Shown here: piece by piece, positions 24,988-37,798 of the stretch | Layout: every line of letters begins with the position of its first letter | Numbering within the stretch: position 1 is the stretch's first letter | Origin: Burkholderiales bacterium C2 | GTDB taxonomy: Bacteria; Pseudomonadota; Gammaproteobacteria; Burkholderiales; Burkholderiaceae_C | Assembly (NCBI GenBank): GCA_005503085.1 | Contig: SCOI01000008.1 | Coordinates: forward strand, 1 to 64,000 | Reading direction: 5' to 3' | DNA: 64,000 nucleotides | The notes under the pieces: model-generated | The model's database searches: none | Told to the model about the DNA's origin: nothing | Seen by the model: only the letters and a program-made list of their open reading frames with translations | Program-made: the position numbers and the translations under genes

Positions 24988-26250
24988 GTGACACTCAAGA
25001 CCAGCCTCATCGCGCTGACCCTGCTGATGCTCGGCAGCCTCGCCCTGGCCCAGCCGCCGCAGCTCCGGGTCGCCACCTTCCCCGATCTCGACCGCGCCGC
25101 CAAGGCCGCGGCCGCGATCTGGGCCCAGCGCCACCCCGGCATCGAGCTGAAGATCGTCTCGATGCAGTACGCCGACCACCATATGGCGATGACCACGGCC
25201 CTGGCCACTGGCTCCGGCCTGCCCGATGTGATGGCCATCGATCTGCGCTTCATCGGCAAGTTCGCGGCGTCGGGCGGCTTTGTCGATCTGAACCAGGCGC
25301 CCTACAACGCCGGCGCGATGGCCGGCGACTATGTGCGCTATGCGCTGATCCAGGGCCAGAGCCGCAAGGGCGCGCAGCTCGCAATGCCGGCCGATATCGG
25401 CCCCGGCACCTTGCTCTACCGCAAGGACATCCTCGACAAGGCCGGCGTCAGCGAGGCCGAGATCACCAAGGACTGGGCCTCCTACCTGGCCGCCGGCAAG
25501 AAGATCAAGGCCGCCACCGGCGCCTTGCTGATGGCCGACGCCGCCGACCTGCGCGATATCGCACTGCGTCAGGGCCTGAAGGACGGGGAGGGTATCTACT
25601 TCGATGAGCAGGGCAAGGTGCTGGTCGAGAGCGAGCGCTTTCGCAAGGCCTTCGAGCTGGGCCGTGCGGCGCGCGCCGCCGGGCTCGACGCCCACGCCTC
25701 GGCCTGGAGCAACGACTGGGCGGCCGGCTTCAAGCAGGGCCGCATCGCGACCCAGATGATGGGGGCCTGGCTGGTCGGCCATCTGAAGAACTGGCTGGCG
25801 CCGGACACCGCCGGGCTGTGGCGCTCCGCACCCCTGCCCGGCGGCGTGCAGGCGGCCTATGGCGGCTCCTTCTACGCGATCCCGAAGAAGGCTCAGCACA
25901 AGGACGCGGCCTGGGACTTCATCCGCCTGATGACGGCCGACAAGGCGGTGCAGATCAACTCGCTGCGCGTGCTCGACAGCTACCCGGCCTTGCTGGCCGC
26001 CCACCAGGACCCGCTGATGGACGAGCCGATCGCCTTTCTCGGCGGCCAGGTGGCGCGTCAGATGTGGCGCGAGACGGCGGCCCGCGTGCCGGCCACGCCG
26101 GTCAGCCCCTTCGATGTGCTGGCCACCACCATCATCCGTGACGAGTTCGAGAAGGTCATCACACGCGGCAAGGACATCGCCACCGCGCTGAAGGATGCGC
26201 GCGAGCTGATCGAGCGCCGCACGCGCCGCCGCCCGGGGAGGGAGGTGTGA
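24988..26250 (+). CDS. ABC transporter sugar-binding protein
   Basis: This 420-residue periplasmic binding protein of the MalE-like family 1 type starts at a GTG and has a signal peptide ending LALAQ. Typical segments are LPDVMAIDLRFIGKFAASGGFVDL, GTLLYRKDILDKAGV, GRIATQMMGAWLVGHLKNW and AYGGSFYAIPKKAQHKDAAWDFIRLMT. It captures the sugar delivered across the outer membrane and feeds the two permeases that follow. Its stop overlaps the first permease start. The gap of 102 bases after the receptor gene holds no clear promoter or operator. Confidence 0.88.
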   Translation: MTLKTSLIALTLLMLGSLALAQPPQLRVATFPDLDRAAKAAAAIWAQRHPGIELKIVSMQYADHHMAMTTALATGSGLPDVMAIDLRFIGKFAASGGFVDLNQAPYNAGAMAGDYVRYALIQGQSRKGAQLAMPADIGPGTLLYRKDILDKAGVSEAEITKDWASYLAAGKKIKAATGALLMADAADLRDIALRQGLKDGEGIYFDEQGKVLVESERFRKAFELGRAARAAGLDAHASAWSNDWAAGFKQGRIATQMMGAWLVGHLKNWLAPDTAGLWRSAPLPGGVQAAYGGSFYAIPKKAQHKDAAWDFIRLMTADKAVQINSLRVLDSYPALLAAHQDPLMDEPIAFLGGQVARQMWRETAARVPATPVSPFDVLATTIIRDEFEKVITRGKDIATALKDARELIERRTRRRPGREV

Positions 26251-27206
26251 TGGCCCGGCCCCTGCTGTCGCGCCGCTGGGCGCCCTATCTCTTCATCGCG
26301 CCCTTCTTCCTGCTGTTCGCGGTGTTCGGTCTGTTCCCGCTGCTGTTCTCCATCTATCTGTCGCTGCACCAGTGGAACCCGGCCGAGGGCCTGCACACCA
26401 TGCACTGGGTCGGCTTGGAGAACTATTGGTACGCCGTCACCGACCCCTGGTTCCACGACTCGCTCTACAACACTGTCTGGTTCGCGCTGGTCGCCGGCCT
26501 CCCGCAGCATCTGGTGGCGCTGCCGCTGGCCTTCTTCATCCACCAGCGCGTCAAGCGTGGCCGCAATCTGCTGGTCGGTGCCTACTTCGTGCCCTACATC
26601 ACCTCCAGCGTCGCGATCGCGCTGATCTTCACGACCCTGCTCTCCAAGGACTACGGCCTGGTCAACGCGGTGCTGGCCGAGCTGACCCGCATCCCGCTGC
26701 TGGGCAGCCCGCTGGAGGCGGTGCTGCAAAGCCGCGGCGGCGCGATCGACTGGCTGGGCGATGCCGACACCACCAAGCCGGCCGTGGCCTTTGTCGTGTT
26801 CTGGCGCTATCTGGGCTGGAACCTGGTGCTCTATCTGTCGGCCCTGCAGGCCATTGACAAGGACCTGTACGAGGCCGCCACGCTGGACGGCGCCAAGCCC
26901 TGGCAGCAGTTCCGCTACATCACCTTGCCGCTGCTGCGACCGATGATGTTCTTCGCAGTGAGCCTGACCATCATCGGCAGCCTGCAGCTCTTCGAGGAGC
27001 CCTTCATCCTGGTGGACAGCGAGCGCGGCGCCAGCCAGTCGGTGATGACCAGCGCGATCTTCATGTACCGGCTGGCCTTCTCGGACGGCGACTTCGGCAC
27101 CGCCTCGGCCGTCTCCTGGCTGCTGTTTTTCCTGATCGCCGCGCTGACCTGGCTCAACGCGAAATTGTTCGGCAGCGACGCGCGAGGTGAGCATGCAGCA
27201 CGCTGA
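26250..27206 (+). CDS. ABC sugar transporter permease 1 (MalF type)
   Basis: The inner-membrane protein of about 318 residues has six hydrophobic helices, beginning PYLFIAPFFLLFAVFGLFPLLFSIYLSLHQW. It carries the EAA loop as YEAATLDGAKPWQQFRYITLPLLRPMM, which docks to the ATPase. ATG 26250 overlaps the binding-protein stop; a GTG one codon earlier is possible. It pairs with the second permease, whose coding region overlaps its end. Confidence 0.88.
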   Translation: MARPLLSRRWAPYLFIAPFFLLFAVFGLFPLLFSIYLSLHQWNPAEGLHTMHWVGLENYWYAVTDPWFHDSLYNTVWFALVAGLPQHLVALPLAFFIHQRVKRGRNLLVGAYFVPYITSSVAIALIFTTLLSKDYGLVNAVLAELTRIPLLGSPLEAVLQSRGGAIDWLGDADTTKPAVAFVVFWRYLGWNLVLYLSALQAIDKDLYEAATLDGAKPWQQFRYITLPLLRPMMFFAVSLTIIGSLQLFEEPFILVDSERGASQSVMTSAIFMYRLAFSDGDFGTASAVSWLLFFLIAALTWLNAKLFGSDARGEHAAR

Positions 27207-28068
27207 TCCCACCCTGCTCGTCAGGCCCATGCGCAACAGCTCTTCGACCTGGAAAGACCGGCCCTGGCTGGCCTGGCTGCTGGTCGGCCTCGGCGCCGTG
27301 CTGCTGGTCGCGCCGCTGTACTTCACCTTTGTGTTCGCCAGCCACGGCCGCAGCGAGATCTTCAACTCGCCGCCGCCGCTGTGGTTCGGCCTGTCCTCGC
27401 TGTCGAATCTGGAACTGCTGGAGCAGCGCCTGCCCTTCTGGCGCAATCTGGGCATGAGCCTGTATGTGGCCAGCCTGACGACGGCGCTGAACCTCTTGCT
27501 GTGCTCGCTGGCCGGCTATGGCTTCGCGGTCTACGAGTTCCGCTTCAAGAAGACGCTGTTCGCTATCGTGCTCGGTTCGATGATGCTGCCCAGCTTCCTC
27601 AACATGATCCCCAGCTTCATGGTGATGGACTTCCTGGGCTGGATCGACACGCCGCGCGCCCTCTATGTGCCGGCGGCGGCCAGTGCCCTGGGCATCTTCC
27701 TGATGCGCCAGTACATCGGCTCGGCGATCCCGAAGGACCTGCTGGACGCCGCGCGCATGGATGGCTGCGGCGAGCTGCGCATCTTCTGGAGCGTGGTGCT
27801 GCCGCTGCTGAAGCCGGCGATGGGCACGCTGGGCCTGATCACCTTCATCGCCTCGTGGAACAACTTTGTCGCGCCGCTGGTCGTGATGCGCTCGGCCGAG
27901 AACTACACCTTGCCGCTGGCCTTGCGCTCGATGCAGGCGCCCAACAACACCGAGTGGGGCGCTTTGATGATGGGCAGTGCCATCGCGATGCTGCCACTCC
28001 TGATCGCCTATTTTTTCAGCGCCCGGCGGTTGGTAGCCGGCCTGACCTCGGGCGCCGTGCGCGGCTAA
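27193..28068 (+). CDS. ABC sugar transporter permease 2 (MalG type)
   Basis: The 291-residue permease has six helices and the EAA loop LLDAARMDGCGELRIFWSVVLPLLKPAM. Its C-terminus is SARRLVAGLTSGAVRG, the normal ending of MalG-type subunits, where AGLTSGAVKG is the common motif. It overlaps the upstream permease by 14 bases. ATG 27193 was chosen for its GAGG ribosome site; GTG 27187 is possible. Confidence 0.88.
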   Translation: MQHADPTLLVRPMRNSSSTWKDRPWLAWLLVGLGAVLLVAPLYFTFVFASHGRSEIFNSPPPLWFGLSSLSNLELLEQRLPFWRNLGMSLYVASLTTALNLLLCSLAGYGFAVYEFRFKKTLFAIVLGSMMLPSFLNMIPSFMVMDFLGWIDTPRALYVPAAASALGIFLMRQYIGSAIPKDLLDAARMDGCGELRIFWSVVLPLLKPAMGTLGLITFIASWNNFVAPLVVMRSAENYTLPLALRSMQAPNNTEWGALMMGSAIAMLPLLIAYFFSARRLVAGLTSGAVRG

Positions 28069-28108
28069 CCCCTGCTGTTTTTTTCTCCTGCATGACTTGA
28101 AACCGCCC

Positions 28109-29470
28109 ATGAACGCCATCGATTCCAATCCTTCTGCCCTCAGTGACTTGAGCCGCGTCTTCCGCACGGACTTCCAATGGGGCTCGGCCACCAGCGCCGC
28201 ACAGATCGAGGGCGCGGCCGCCGAGGACGGCAAGGGCCCGTCGATCTGGGACCGCTTCTGCGCCGAGCCGGGCCGCATCAACGACGGCTCAAACATCGAC
28301 CTGGCCTGCGACCATTACCACCGCTACAAGGACGATGTCGCGCTGATGAAGTGGATGGGCTTGCAGGCCTACCGCTTCTCGATCGCCTGGCCGCGCGTGC
28401 AGCCGCTGGGCCGCGGCGCCTGGAACGAGGCCGGCTTCGCCTTCTACGACCGGCTGATCGACGAACTGCTGGCTGCCGGCATCAAGCCCCATGCGACGCT
28501 GTATCACTGGGACCTGCCGGCCGCGCTGCATGACGAGTTCGGCGGCTGGCCCTCGCGCCAGATCGTGCCGCTGTTCGCCGACTATGCGGCCGAGGTCGCA
28601 CGCCGCTTCGGCGACCGCTTGGAGAGCATCTCCACCTTGAACGAGCCCTGGTGCGTGGCGACCTTGGGGTACGAGACCGCCCAGTTCGCCCCCGGCCAGA
28701 CCAGCCGCGCGACGGCCGCCCAGGTTTCGCACCACCTGCTGCTGGCCCATGGCGAGGCCATCAAAGCGATGCGTGCGGTGACGAAATGCAAGCTGGGCAT
28801 CGTGCTGAATCACACGCCCGCCTTCCCGGCCGACAATCTGCGCGAGGAGGACCGCCGCGCCGCCCGCATCGACGATGGCCTGAACGTGCGCTGGTATATG
28901 GACCCGGTGTTCCGCGGCCAGTACCCGGCCGACATCATCGAGCACCTGGGCGAGGATGCGCCGGTGATCGAGGAGGGCGACCTGGCCGCGATCCAGCAGC
29001 CGCTGGACTTCCTGGGCGTCAACTTCTACACCCGCAGCTTCATCTCCACGCAAAGCCCGGCCCTGCCGGCCCCCGGCAAGCAGGGCTTTACCGATATGGG
29101 CTGGGAGATCTACCCGAAGGCGCTGACCCAGCACCTGGTGCGCATCACCCGCGAATACTCGCCGCCGCCCATCTTCATCACCGAGAACGGCATGGCCAAT
29201 GCCGACACGGTGGTCGACGGCAAGGTGCCCGATGTCGAGCGCATCGCCTATCTGCGTAGCCATCTGCAGGCCTTGGCCAGCGCGGTGGAACTGGGGGTCG
29301 ATGTGCGCGGCTATTTCTACTGGAGCCTGCTCGACAACTTCGAGTGGAACTCCGGCTACACCAAGCGCTTCGGCCTCTTCCATGTGGACTATGCGACGCA
29401 AGAGCGCCTGGCCAAGGACAGCGCGCACTGGTATCGCGGCTTCATTGCGACGGCCAAGGCGGGCGGCTGA
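28109..29470 (+). CDS. Family GH1 beta-glucosidase
   Basis: This 453-residue (alpha/beta)8 enzyme carries both GH1 catalytic glutamates: the acid/base in STLNEPW (Glu179) and the nucleophile in IFITENG (Glu359). The N-terminal signature FQWGSATSAAQIEGAAAEDGKG is also present. No signal peptide is visible, so it cleaves imported beta-glucosides such as cellobiose in the cytoplasm and yields glucose for the downstream glucokinase. The ATPase gene follows after one base. A TTG 12 bases earlier could serve as a start but has no better ribosome site. Confidence 0.92.
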   Translation: MNAIDSNPSALSDLSRVFRTDFQWGSATSAAQIEGAAAEDGKGPSIWDRFCAEPGRINDGSNIDLACDHYHRYKDDVALMKWMGLQAYRFSIAWPRVQPLGRGAWNEAGFAFYDRLIDELLAAGIKPHATLYHWDLPAALHDEFGGWPSRQIVPLFADYAAEVARRFGDRLESISTLNEPWCVATLGYETAQFAPGQTSRATAAQVSHHLLLAHGEAIKAMRAVTKCKLGIVLNHTPAFPADNLREEDRRAARIDDGLNVRWYMDPVFRGQYPADIIEHLGEDAPVIEEGDLAAIQQPLDFLGVNFYTRSFISTQSPALPAPGKQGFTDMGWEIYPKALTQHLVRITREYSPPPIFITENGMANADTVVDGKVPDVERIAYLRSHLQALASAVELGVDVRGYFYWSLLDNFEWNSGYTKRFGLFHVDYATQERLAKDSAHWYRGFIATAKAGG

Positions 29471-29471
29471 G

Positions 29472-30493
<1,022 letters not shown>

Positions 30494-30497
<4 letters not shown>

Positions 30498-31459
30498 GCG
30501 CGGCATCGTTCCCGCGCCTGGTGGCCGATGTCGGCGGCACCAATGTGCGCTTCGCCAGCCAGTACCTGCCGCAGGGCCCGCTGCTGGGCATGGCCAGCTA
30601 TGCCTGCGCCGATCACGCCAGCCTGTGGGATGCGATGCAGCACCATCTGCGCATCCAGGGCCTGGAGCGGCCGCGCTGCTGCGCCATCGGCATCGCCACC
30701 GCGATCACCGGCGACCAGGTGCAGATGACCAACCACCACTGGTCCTTCTCGATCGAGGCGCTGCGCCAGGCGTTGGGCGCCGAGCGCCTCGTCGTCATCA
30801 ACGACTTCACCGCGTTGGCCCTGGCCCTGCCGGCGCTGGCGCCCGGGTCGCGCCGCCAGGTCGGCGGTGGCGCCGCAGTGGATGGCGCGCCTATCGGCCT
30901 GGTCGGCCCCGGCACCGGCCTGGGCGTCTCGGGTCTGCTGCCCGGCGTTGGCGGCGCCGGCCTGGCCCCGATTGGCGGCGAGGGCGGCCATGTGACCCTG
31001 TCCTCTTTCGAGCCCGAGGAGGACGCGGTGCTGCGCGTGCTGCAGCGCCGTTTCGGCCATGCCTCGGCCGAGCGCGCGCTGTCCGGGCCTGGGCTGGAGA
31101 ATCTGTACCAGGCCCTGGCCGGCGTGCGGGGTCAGGTCGTGCCCGAGCGGGCGGCCCAGTCCATCACCGCCGGCGAAGACCAGCTGGCGCGCGACACGGT
31201 GGAGCTGTTCTGCAGCCTGCTGGGCAATGTGGCCGGCAATGTGGCGCTGACGCTGGGCGCCCGCGGCGGCCTCTATATCGGCGGCGGCATCGTGCCGCGC
31301 CTGGGCGCGCGCTTCGACCGCTCGCGCTTTCGTGAGCGCTTCGAGGCCAAGGGCCGCTTTCGCGACTATCTGGCCGCGATCCCCGCCTATGTCGTCAGCG
31401 CCAGCGACGAAGCGGCCCTGCTCGGCGCCTGCCGGGCGCTGGATGCGGCGATGCATTGA
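30494..31459 (+). CDS. glk: Glucokinase
   Basis: The 321-residue enzyme matches bacterial glucokinases: the N-terminal phosphate loop LVADVGGTNVRFA, VVINDFTALALALPAL (catalytic Asp in NDF), LVGPGTGLGVSGL, PIGGEGGHVTLSS and LYIGGGIVPRL. It phosphorylates the glucose released by the GH1 enzyme. It is the last gene of the locus, coupled to the ATPase gene through an ATGA overlap, and converges on the rhodanese gene. Confidence 0.93.
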
Positions 31460-31477
31460 GGCCGAGCCAGCGCCGCG

Positions 31478-31873
31478 CTACATCTGCTCCCAGGGCAGGC
31501 CGTCATGGCGCCAGCCATTGAGCCGGCCGCGCTGGAAGTTCTGGTCCGGGTCGCCCTCGAAGCCATGGACGATGTTGACGACTTCGGCAAAGCCGGCCGC
31601 CTCCAGCGCCTGGCCGGCCGCGACCGTGCGGGTGCCGGAGCGGCACAGGAGCACCAGCGGCTTGTTCAGGTCGCCTCCGGCCTCGCGCTTGACCTGGGCC
31701 ACGAAGCGCTCCACATCGGGTTGCATCTCCGGATACTCGTACCAGGCCACATGGACGATGCCGGGCGGATGGCCGACATAAAGGTATTCCAGCTCCATGC
31801 GCACATCGAGGAACAGGGACTCGGGATGTTCTTGCAGATAGGCCTGGGCCTCGACGGGGAGCAGATGTTTCAT
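31478..31873 (-). CDS. Rhodanese-domain sulfurtransferase-like protein
   Basis: This 131-residue single-domain rhodanese has the active-site loop LLCRSGTRT with catalytic Cys77 and the leading FLDVRMELEYLYVGHPPGIVHV. The six-residue loop size is that of small-molecule sulfur transferases. It is cytoplasmic, with no signal peptide. It is divergent from metH part 1 across 32 bases, and whether it has any role in sulfur or methionine metabolism is unknown. Confidence 0.85.
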   Translation of the reverse strand: MKHLLPVEAQAYLQEHPESLFLDVRMELEYLYVGHPPGIVHVAWYEYPEMQPDVERFVAQVKREAGGDLNKPLVLLCRSGTRTVAAGQALEAAGFAEVVNIVHGFEGDPDQNFQRGRLNGWRHDGLPWEQM

Positions 31874-31905
31874 GGGGGTATTGACGCGCTCTCTAAAATG
31901 GCCGG

Positions 31906-32967
31906 ATGAACGCTTCCACCCGACCCTACACGCGCGGCGCGCAGCTGCCCGAGATTCTGCAACAACGCATCGTCATCCTCGACGGCGCGATGGGCACGAT
32001 GATCCAGCGCTACAAGCTGAACGAGGCCGATTATCGGGGCGAGCGCTTTGCCGGTCATGGCAAGGACTTGAAGGGCAATAACGACCTGCTGGTGCTGACC
32101 AAGCCGGAGGTCATCAGCGAGATCCACGAGCAGTACCTGGCCGCCGGCGCCGACATCATCGAGACCAATACCTTCGGCACCACCTCGGTGGCCCAGGAGG
32201 ATTACGAGCTGGGCGAGCATGCCTTCGAGATGAATGTGGCCGCCGCCCGGCTGGCCCGCGCCGCCTGCGCCAAGTACAGCACGCCGTACAAGCCGCGCTT
32301 CGCTGCCGGCGCGCTGGGCCCGACGCCGCGCACCGCCAGCATCAGCCCCGATGTCAATGACCCCGGCGCCCGCAATGTCGACTTCGACACCCTGAAGACC
32401 GCCTACTACGAGCAGGCCAAGGGCTTGCTGGACGGCGGGGTGGACCTGTTCCTGGTCGAGACCATCTTCGACACGCTGAACGCCAAGGCGGCGATCTTCG
32501 CGCTCGACGAGCTGATGGAAGACACCGGCGAGCGCCTGCCGGTCATCATCTCCGGCACGGTCACCGATGCCTCGGGCCGTATTCTCTCGGGCCAGACCGT
32601 CACCGCCTTCTGGCATTCGGTGCGCCATGCCAAGCCGCTGGCCATAGGCCTGAACTGCGCGCTGGGCGCGACCCTGATGCGGCCCTATATCGAGGAACTG
32701 GCCAAGGCGGCCGGCGACACCGCGATCAGCTGCTACCCGAACGCCGGCCTGCCCAACCCGATGAGCGACACCGGCTTCGACGAGACGCCCGATGTGACCG
32801 GCCGCCTGGTCGGCGAGTTTGCCGCCGCCGGTTTCCTGAACATCGCCGGCGGCTGCTGCGGCACGACCCCGGCCCATATCGCAGCCATCGCGCAAAAAGT
32901 ATCGACCTACAAGCCGCGCGCCTGTGGCCAGCGATTCTTCAGCGAGCTGGTGGCCGAGCAGGCGTGA
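31906..32967 (+). CDS. metH: Methionine synthase MetH part 1: homocysteine S-methyltransferase domain
   Basis: The 353-residue protein is only the zinc-dependent homocysteine-binding barrel of Met[13 protein letters not shown] starts the domain, and the zinc thiolates are Cys251 (GLNCALGA) and Cys317/Cys318 ([11 protein letters not shown]). Full-length MetH has about 1,200 residues; here the remaining domains are encoded separately at 34408-37146. Splitting of MetH into two proteins is known in Burkholderiales. The two halves must assemble to complete the reaction. No SAH riboswitch is visible in front of this half. Confidence 0.88.
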   Translation: MNASTRPYTRGAQLPEILQQRIVILDGAMGTMIQRYKLNEADYRGERFAGHGKDLKGNNDLLVLTKPEVISEIHEQYLAAGADIIETNTFGTTSVAQEDYELGEHAFEMNVAAARLARAACAKYSTPYKPRFAAGALGPTPRTASISPDVNDPGARNVDFDTLKTAYYEQAKGLLDGGVDLFLVETIFDTLNAKAAIFALDELMEDTGERLPVIISGTVTDASGRILSGQTVTAFWHSVRHAKPLAIGLNCALGATLMRPYIEELAKAAGDTAISCYPNAGLPNPMSDTGFDETPDVTGRLVGEFAAAGFLNIAGGCCGTTPAHIAAIAQKVSTYKPRACGQRFFSELVAEQA

Positions 32968-32968
32968 A

Positions 32969-34168
32969 TCAGTAGAGCTTCAGCAGCCGCTCCATATTGA
33001 CCAGCAGCTTGAGCTCATGCGGCGCCAGGCTGGCAGCAATGGCCTGGCTGGCCAGGCGGGTGTCGCGCGGCACCGGCTCGCTCAGCGGTGCGCCGCTCTT
33101 GCCCAGTAGCGCGGCGACCAGGGGTTCGTTGGCGCTGTGGCCGCGCTTCGCGACGACGCCGACCTCGCCATTGGCCAGGCGCACCAGCGAGCCGGGCGGG
33201 TAGAGGCCGACGGCCTTGATCAGCGCGGCGCCGGCCTCGTCGGGCTGCTGCAGCTCGTCCAGATAGACGGCACGCGCCGCCTGGGCGCCCGACAGGGCCT
33301 TGCGCGAGCGCCGCGGGCTCAGCCGCGCGCCGTAGAGATCGACGCGGCGCAGCACCCGCGCCATCTGCTCCGGCACCGAGCGCGCGGCCAGGGGCCCGCG
33401 GCCGGCCTCGTGATGCAGGCGCACGATCTGTAGCCATAGCGAGTCGTGCACGCCCAGCGTGCGCAGCAGCTCGGCGCTGCGGTCGCCATGGCCGACCAGC
33501 GTGGCTCGATGGGCCTCGCTGGGGCGTTCGTCCTGGCCGGCCAGCCGGTCCTGCAGCGCGCTGATGCTGATATTCATCGACAGCGCCGCCTGCCCCAGCA
33601 CCAGGCGCAGATCCTCGGCCCAGCCCAGCTGGCGCGCGCACAGCTCGCACAGCAGCAGACTCAGCAGCGCGTGGCGGGCGCTGTAGTGCTGGAAATCCTG
33701 GCTGGACTCGAAGATCAGCAGCATCAGGGCCGCATCGGTCTGCTGCTGGACCCGCGCCAGCATTTCCTGCTGCAGCGCCTGAAAGCGCGGCAGAAAGTCC
33801 TCGGCCCTGGGCTCGCGCAGCAGCGCATGGCCGCGCAGCTGCAGGTCGGCCCAGGCGGCCTGATCGCTGACCTGGGGCACGGCGGCGCCGCCCCGCTCGG
33901 GCCGGTAGCTGGTCTGGGCCCGGGCGATGGCGCCCAGCGTGGCGCCCTGGTGCATCATCGTGTCGACCTTATGGGCCAGCGCGCGCTGGTAGTCCTTGGT
34001 CTCATGGGCCTGCACCCAGGCACCGCGCTGTATCAGCGCCTGGACCAGGGGACTGTCGCTGAGCACCTGGCCGCGCGCGATCAGCAGCTTGCCCTCGGCG
34101 TCGCGCAAGGAAAAGTCCAAGACCTGGCCGATGCGCAGGCTGTGAGGGGGCAGGGGTATCAGATCCAC
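32969..34168 (-). CDS. Degenerate HD-GYP-like domain protein
   Basis: The 399-residue protein resembles HD-GYP c-di-GMP phosphodiesterases. It shows the leading helix YSARHALLSLLLCELCARQL, the pair VGHGDRSAELLRTLGVHDSLWLQIVRLHHE and the C-terminal part VDLYGARLSPRRSRKAL, then GLYPPGSLVRLANGEVGVV. The central HD pair is missing: the expected LLHDIG is replaced by QAALSMNIS, and GYP is not seen. It is therefore probably inactive as an enzyme and may bind ligand or protein. It lies on the opposite strand between the two metH genes. Confidence 0.65.
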   Translation of the reverse strand: MDLIPLPPHSLRIGQVLDFSLRDAEGKLLIARGQVLSDSPLVQALIQRGAWVQAHETKDYQRALAHKVDTMMHQGATLGAIARAQTSYRPERGGAAVPQVSDQAAWADLQLRGHALLREPRAEDFLPRFQALQQEMLARVQQQTDAALMLLIFESSQDFQHYSARHALLSLLLCELCARQLGWAEDLRLVLGQAALSMNISISALQDRLAGQDERPSEAHRATLVGHGDRSAELLRTLGVHDSLWLQIVRLHHEAGRGPLAARSVPEQMARVLRRVDLYGARLSPRRSRKALSGAQAARAVYLDELQQPDEAGAALIKAVGLYPPGSLVRLANGEVGVVAKRGHSANEPLVAALLGKSGAPLSEPVPRDTRLASQAIAASLAPHELKLLVNMERLLKLY

Positions 34169-34256
34169 GGTGGTTCGCTAGAGCTCTGTACGGATTGTCG
34201 GCGCGCCGGCAGCCGGCTTGAGTCGGCGGCCGGGACGCAGCGTAAAATGCGCCACG

Positions 34257-34347
34257 GTCCGAGGAGCGTTGCGACGGGTGCAGGGTCAATCGACCGCCCG
34301 CCAGGCTTGGATCTGCAAGGGCACCAGCCTTTTCAACGACGCTCACC
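34257..34347 (+). ncRNA. S-adenosylhomocysteine (SAH) riboswitch
   Basis: The sequence fits the SAH riboswitch consensus. CCGAGGAGCGTTGC stands at 34259-34272, a P2 hairpin GGTC/GACC lies at 34284-34295, CCAGGCTTGG is at 34301-34310, and AACGACGCTCACC ends it at 34335-34347. P1 pairs GAGCG (34264-34268) with CGCTC (34340-34344). The pseudoknot pairs CCGAG (34259-34263) with CTTGG (34306-34310). The known role of the class is to raise expression of SAH-recycling genes when SAH accumulates. The downstream gene is the catalytic half of methionine synthase, which fits. Confidence 0.85.
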
Positions 34348-34378
34348 GATCCATGATTTCGTCGTGGCCGCGGTGAGC
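34341..34378 (+). promoter_or_regulatory. Possible expression platform of the SAH riboswitch
   Basis: GCTCACCG (34341-34348), which contains the 3' strand of P1, is perfectly complementary over 8 bases to CGGTGAGC (34371-34378). The two pairings exclude each other, so this could be the alternative OFF structure without ligand. How it affects the metH start at 34408 is not evident. Confidence 0.4.
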
Positions 34379-34407
34379 CTGCGGTCCGATCCTTTGCCGA
34401 GGCCGCC

Positions 34408-37146
<2,739 letters not shown>

Positions 37147-37224
37147 CATGCGCTTACATCTGCCGGTCGGCGCCGGCCCGGCGGTCTGCGTTAAGGTGTC
37201 ATCCCTGTTTCCGGAGTTGACCCT

Positions 37225-37794
37225 ATGAGCATGCCCTTGAATTCCAGCCAGACCATTGCCATCGTGGCGGTAGCGGCCGCTCTGGTGGCCGGCGCCTACG
37301 CGCTGGGCCGCTCCTCGCAAGATCCGGCCCCCGCGCCAGCGCCTGTGGCCGCCGTGGTCGAGGACAGCAAGCTCGCACCGGCCAAGCTGGCCCAGGCCGA
37401 GGTGCCGAAGCCGGCGCCCAAGCCCGCCGCCGAGCCCAAGCCTGCGGCCGAACCCCGGCTTTGCAATGACTGTTCACGCGTCGTCTCGGTGCGCAGCGAG
37501 GAGCGCGAGGGCGAGGGCAGCGGCCTCGGTGCGATCGGCGGCGCGGTGATCGGCGGCATCCTGGGCAACCAGGTCGGTGGCGGCAGCGGCAAGAAGATCG
37601 CCACCGTCGGCGGCGCGGTGGCCGGTGGCTATGCCGGCAACGAGATCGAGAAGCGCCAGAAGAGCAAGCGTGTCTGGATCGTCCGTCTCGAGCACAAGGA
37701 CGGCAGCAGCCGCACCCTGGAACGCGCCAGCGATCCGGGCCTGAAGGCCGGCGACATCGTCGAACTGCGCGACGGCGAGCTGCGTCGTCACTGA
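37225..37794 (+). CDS. Glycine-zipper 2TM-domain outer-membrane-type protein
   Basis: The 189-residue protein has an N-terminal membrane segment (TIAIVAVAAALVAGAYALG), then a Pro/Ala/Lys linker with PKPA repeats (about 38-77), a CNDC pair, and the glycine-zipper 2TM domain GLGAIGGAVIGGILGNQVGGGSGKKIATVGGAVAGGYAGNEIE. The C-terminus is a basic beta-rich region. Such proteins (SlyB or YgdR-like) localise to the envelope; the exact role is unknown. It converges on the AraC-type gene with only four bases between. Confidence 0.8.
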   Translation: MSMPLNSSQTIAIVAVAAALVAGAYALGRSSQDPAPAPAPVAAVVEDSKLAPAKLAQAEVPKPAPKPAAEPKPAAEPRLCNDCSRVVSVRSEEREGEGSGLGAIGGAVIGGILGNQVGGGSGKKIATVGGAVAGGYAGNEIEKRQKSKRVWIVRLEHKDGSSRTLERASDPGLKAGDIVELRDGELRRH

Positions 37795-37798
37795 TGGA

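Noticed and set aside
22417-26004. Minus-strand open frame of about 1,195 codons
   Set aside because: It is antisense to the TonB receptor and binding-protein genes, its composition is typical of shadow frames, and it has no recognisable domain.
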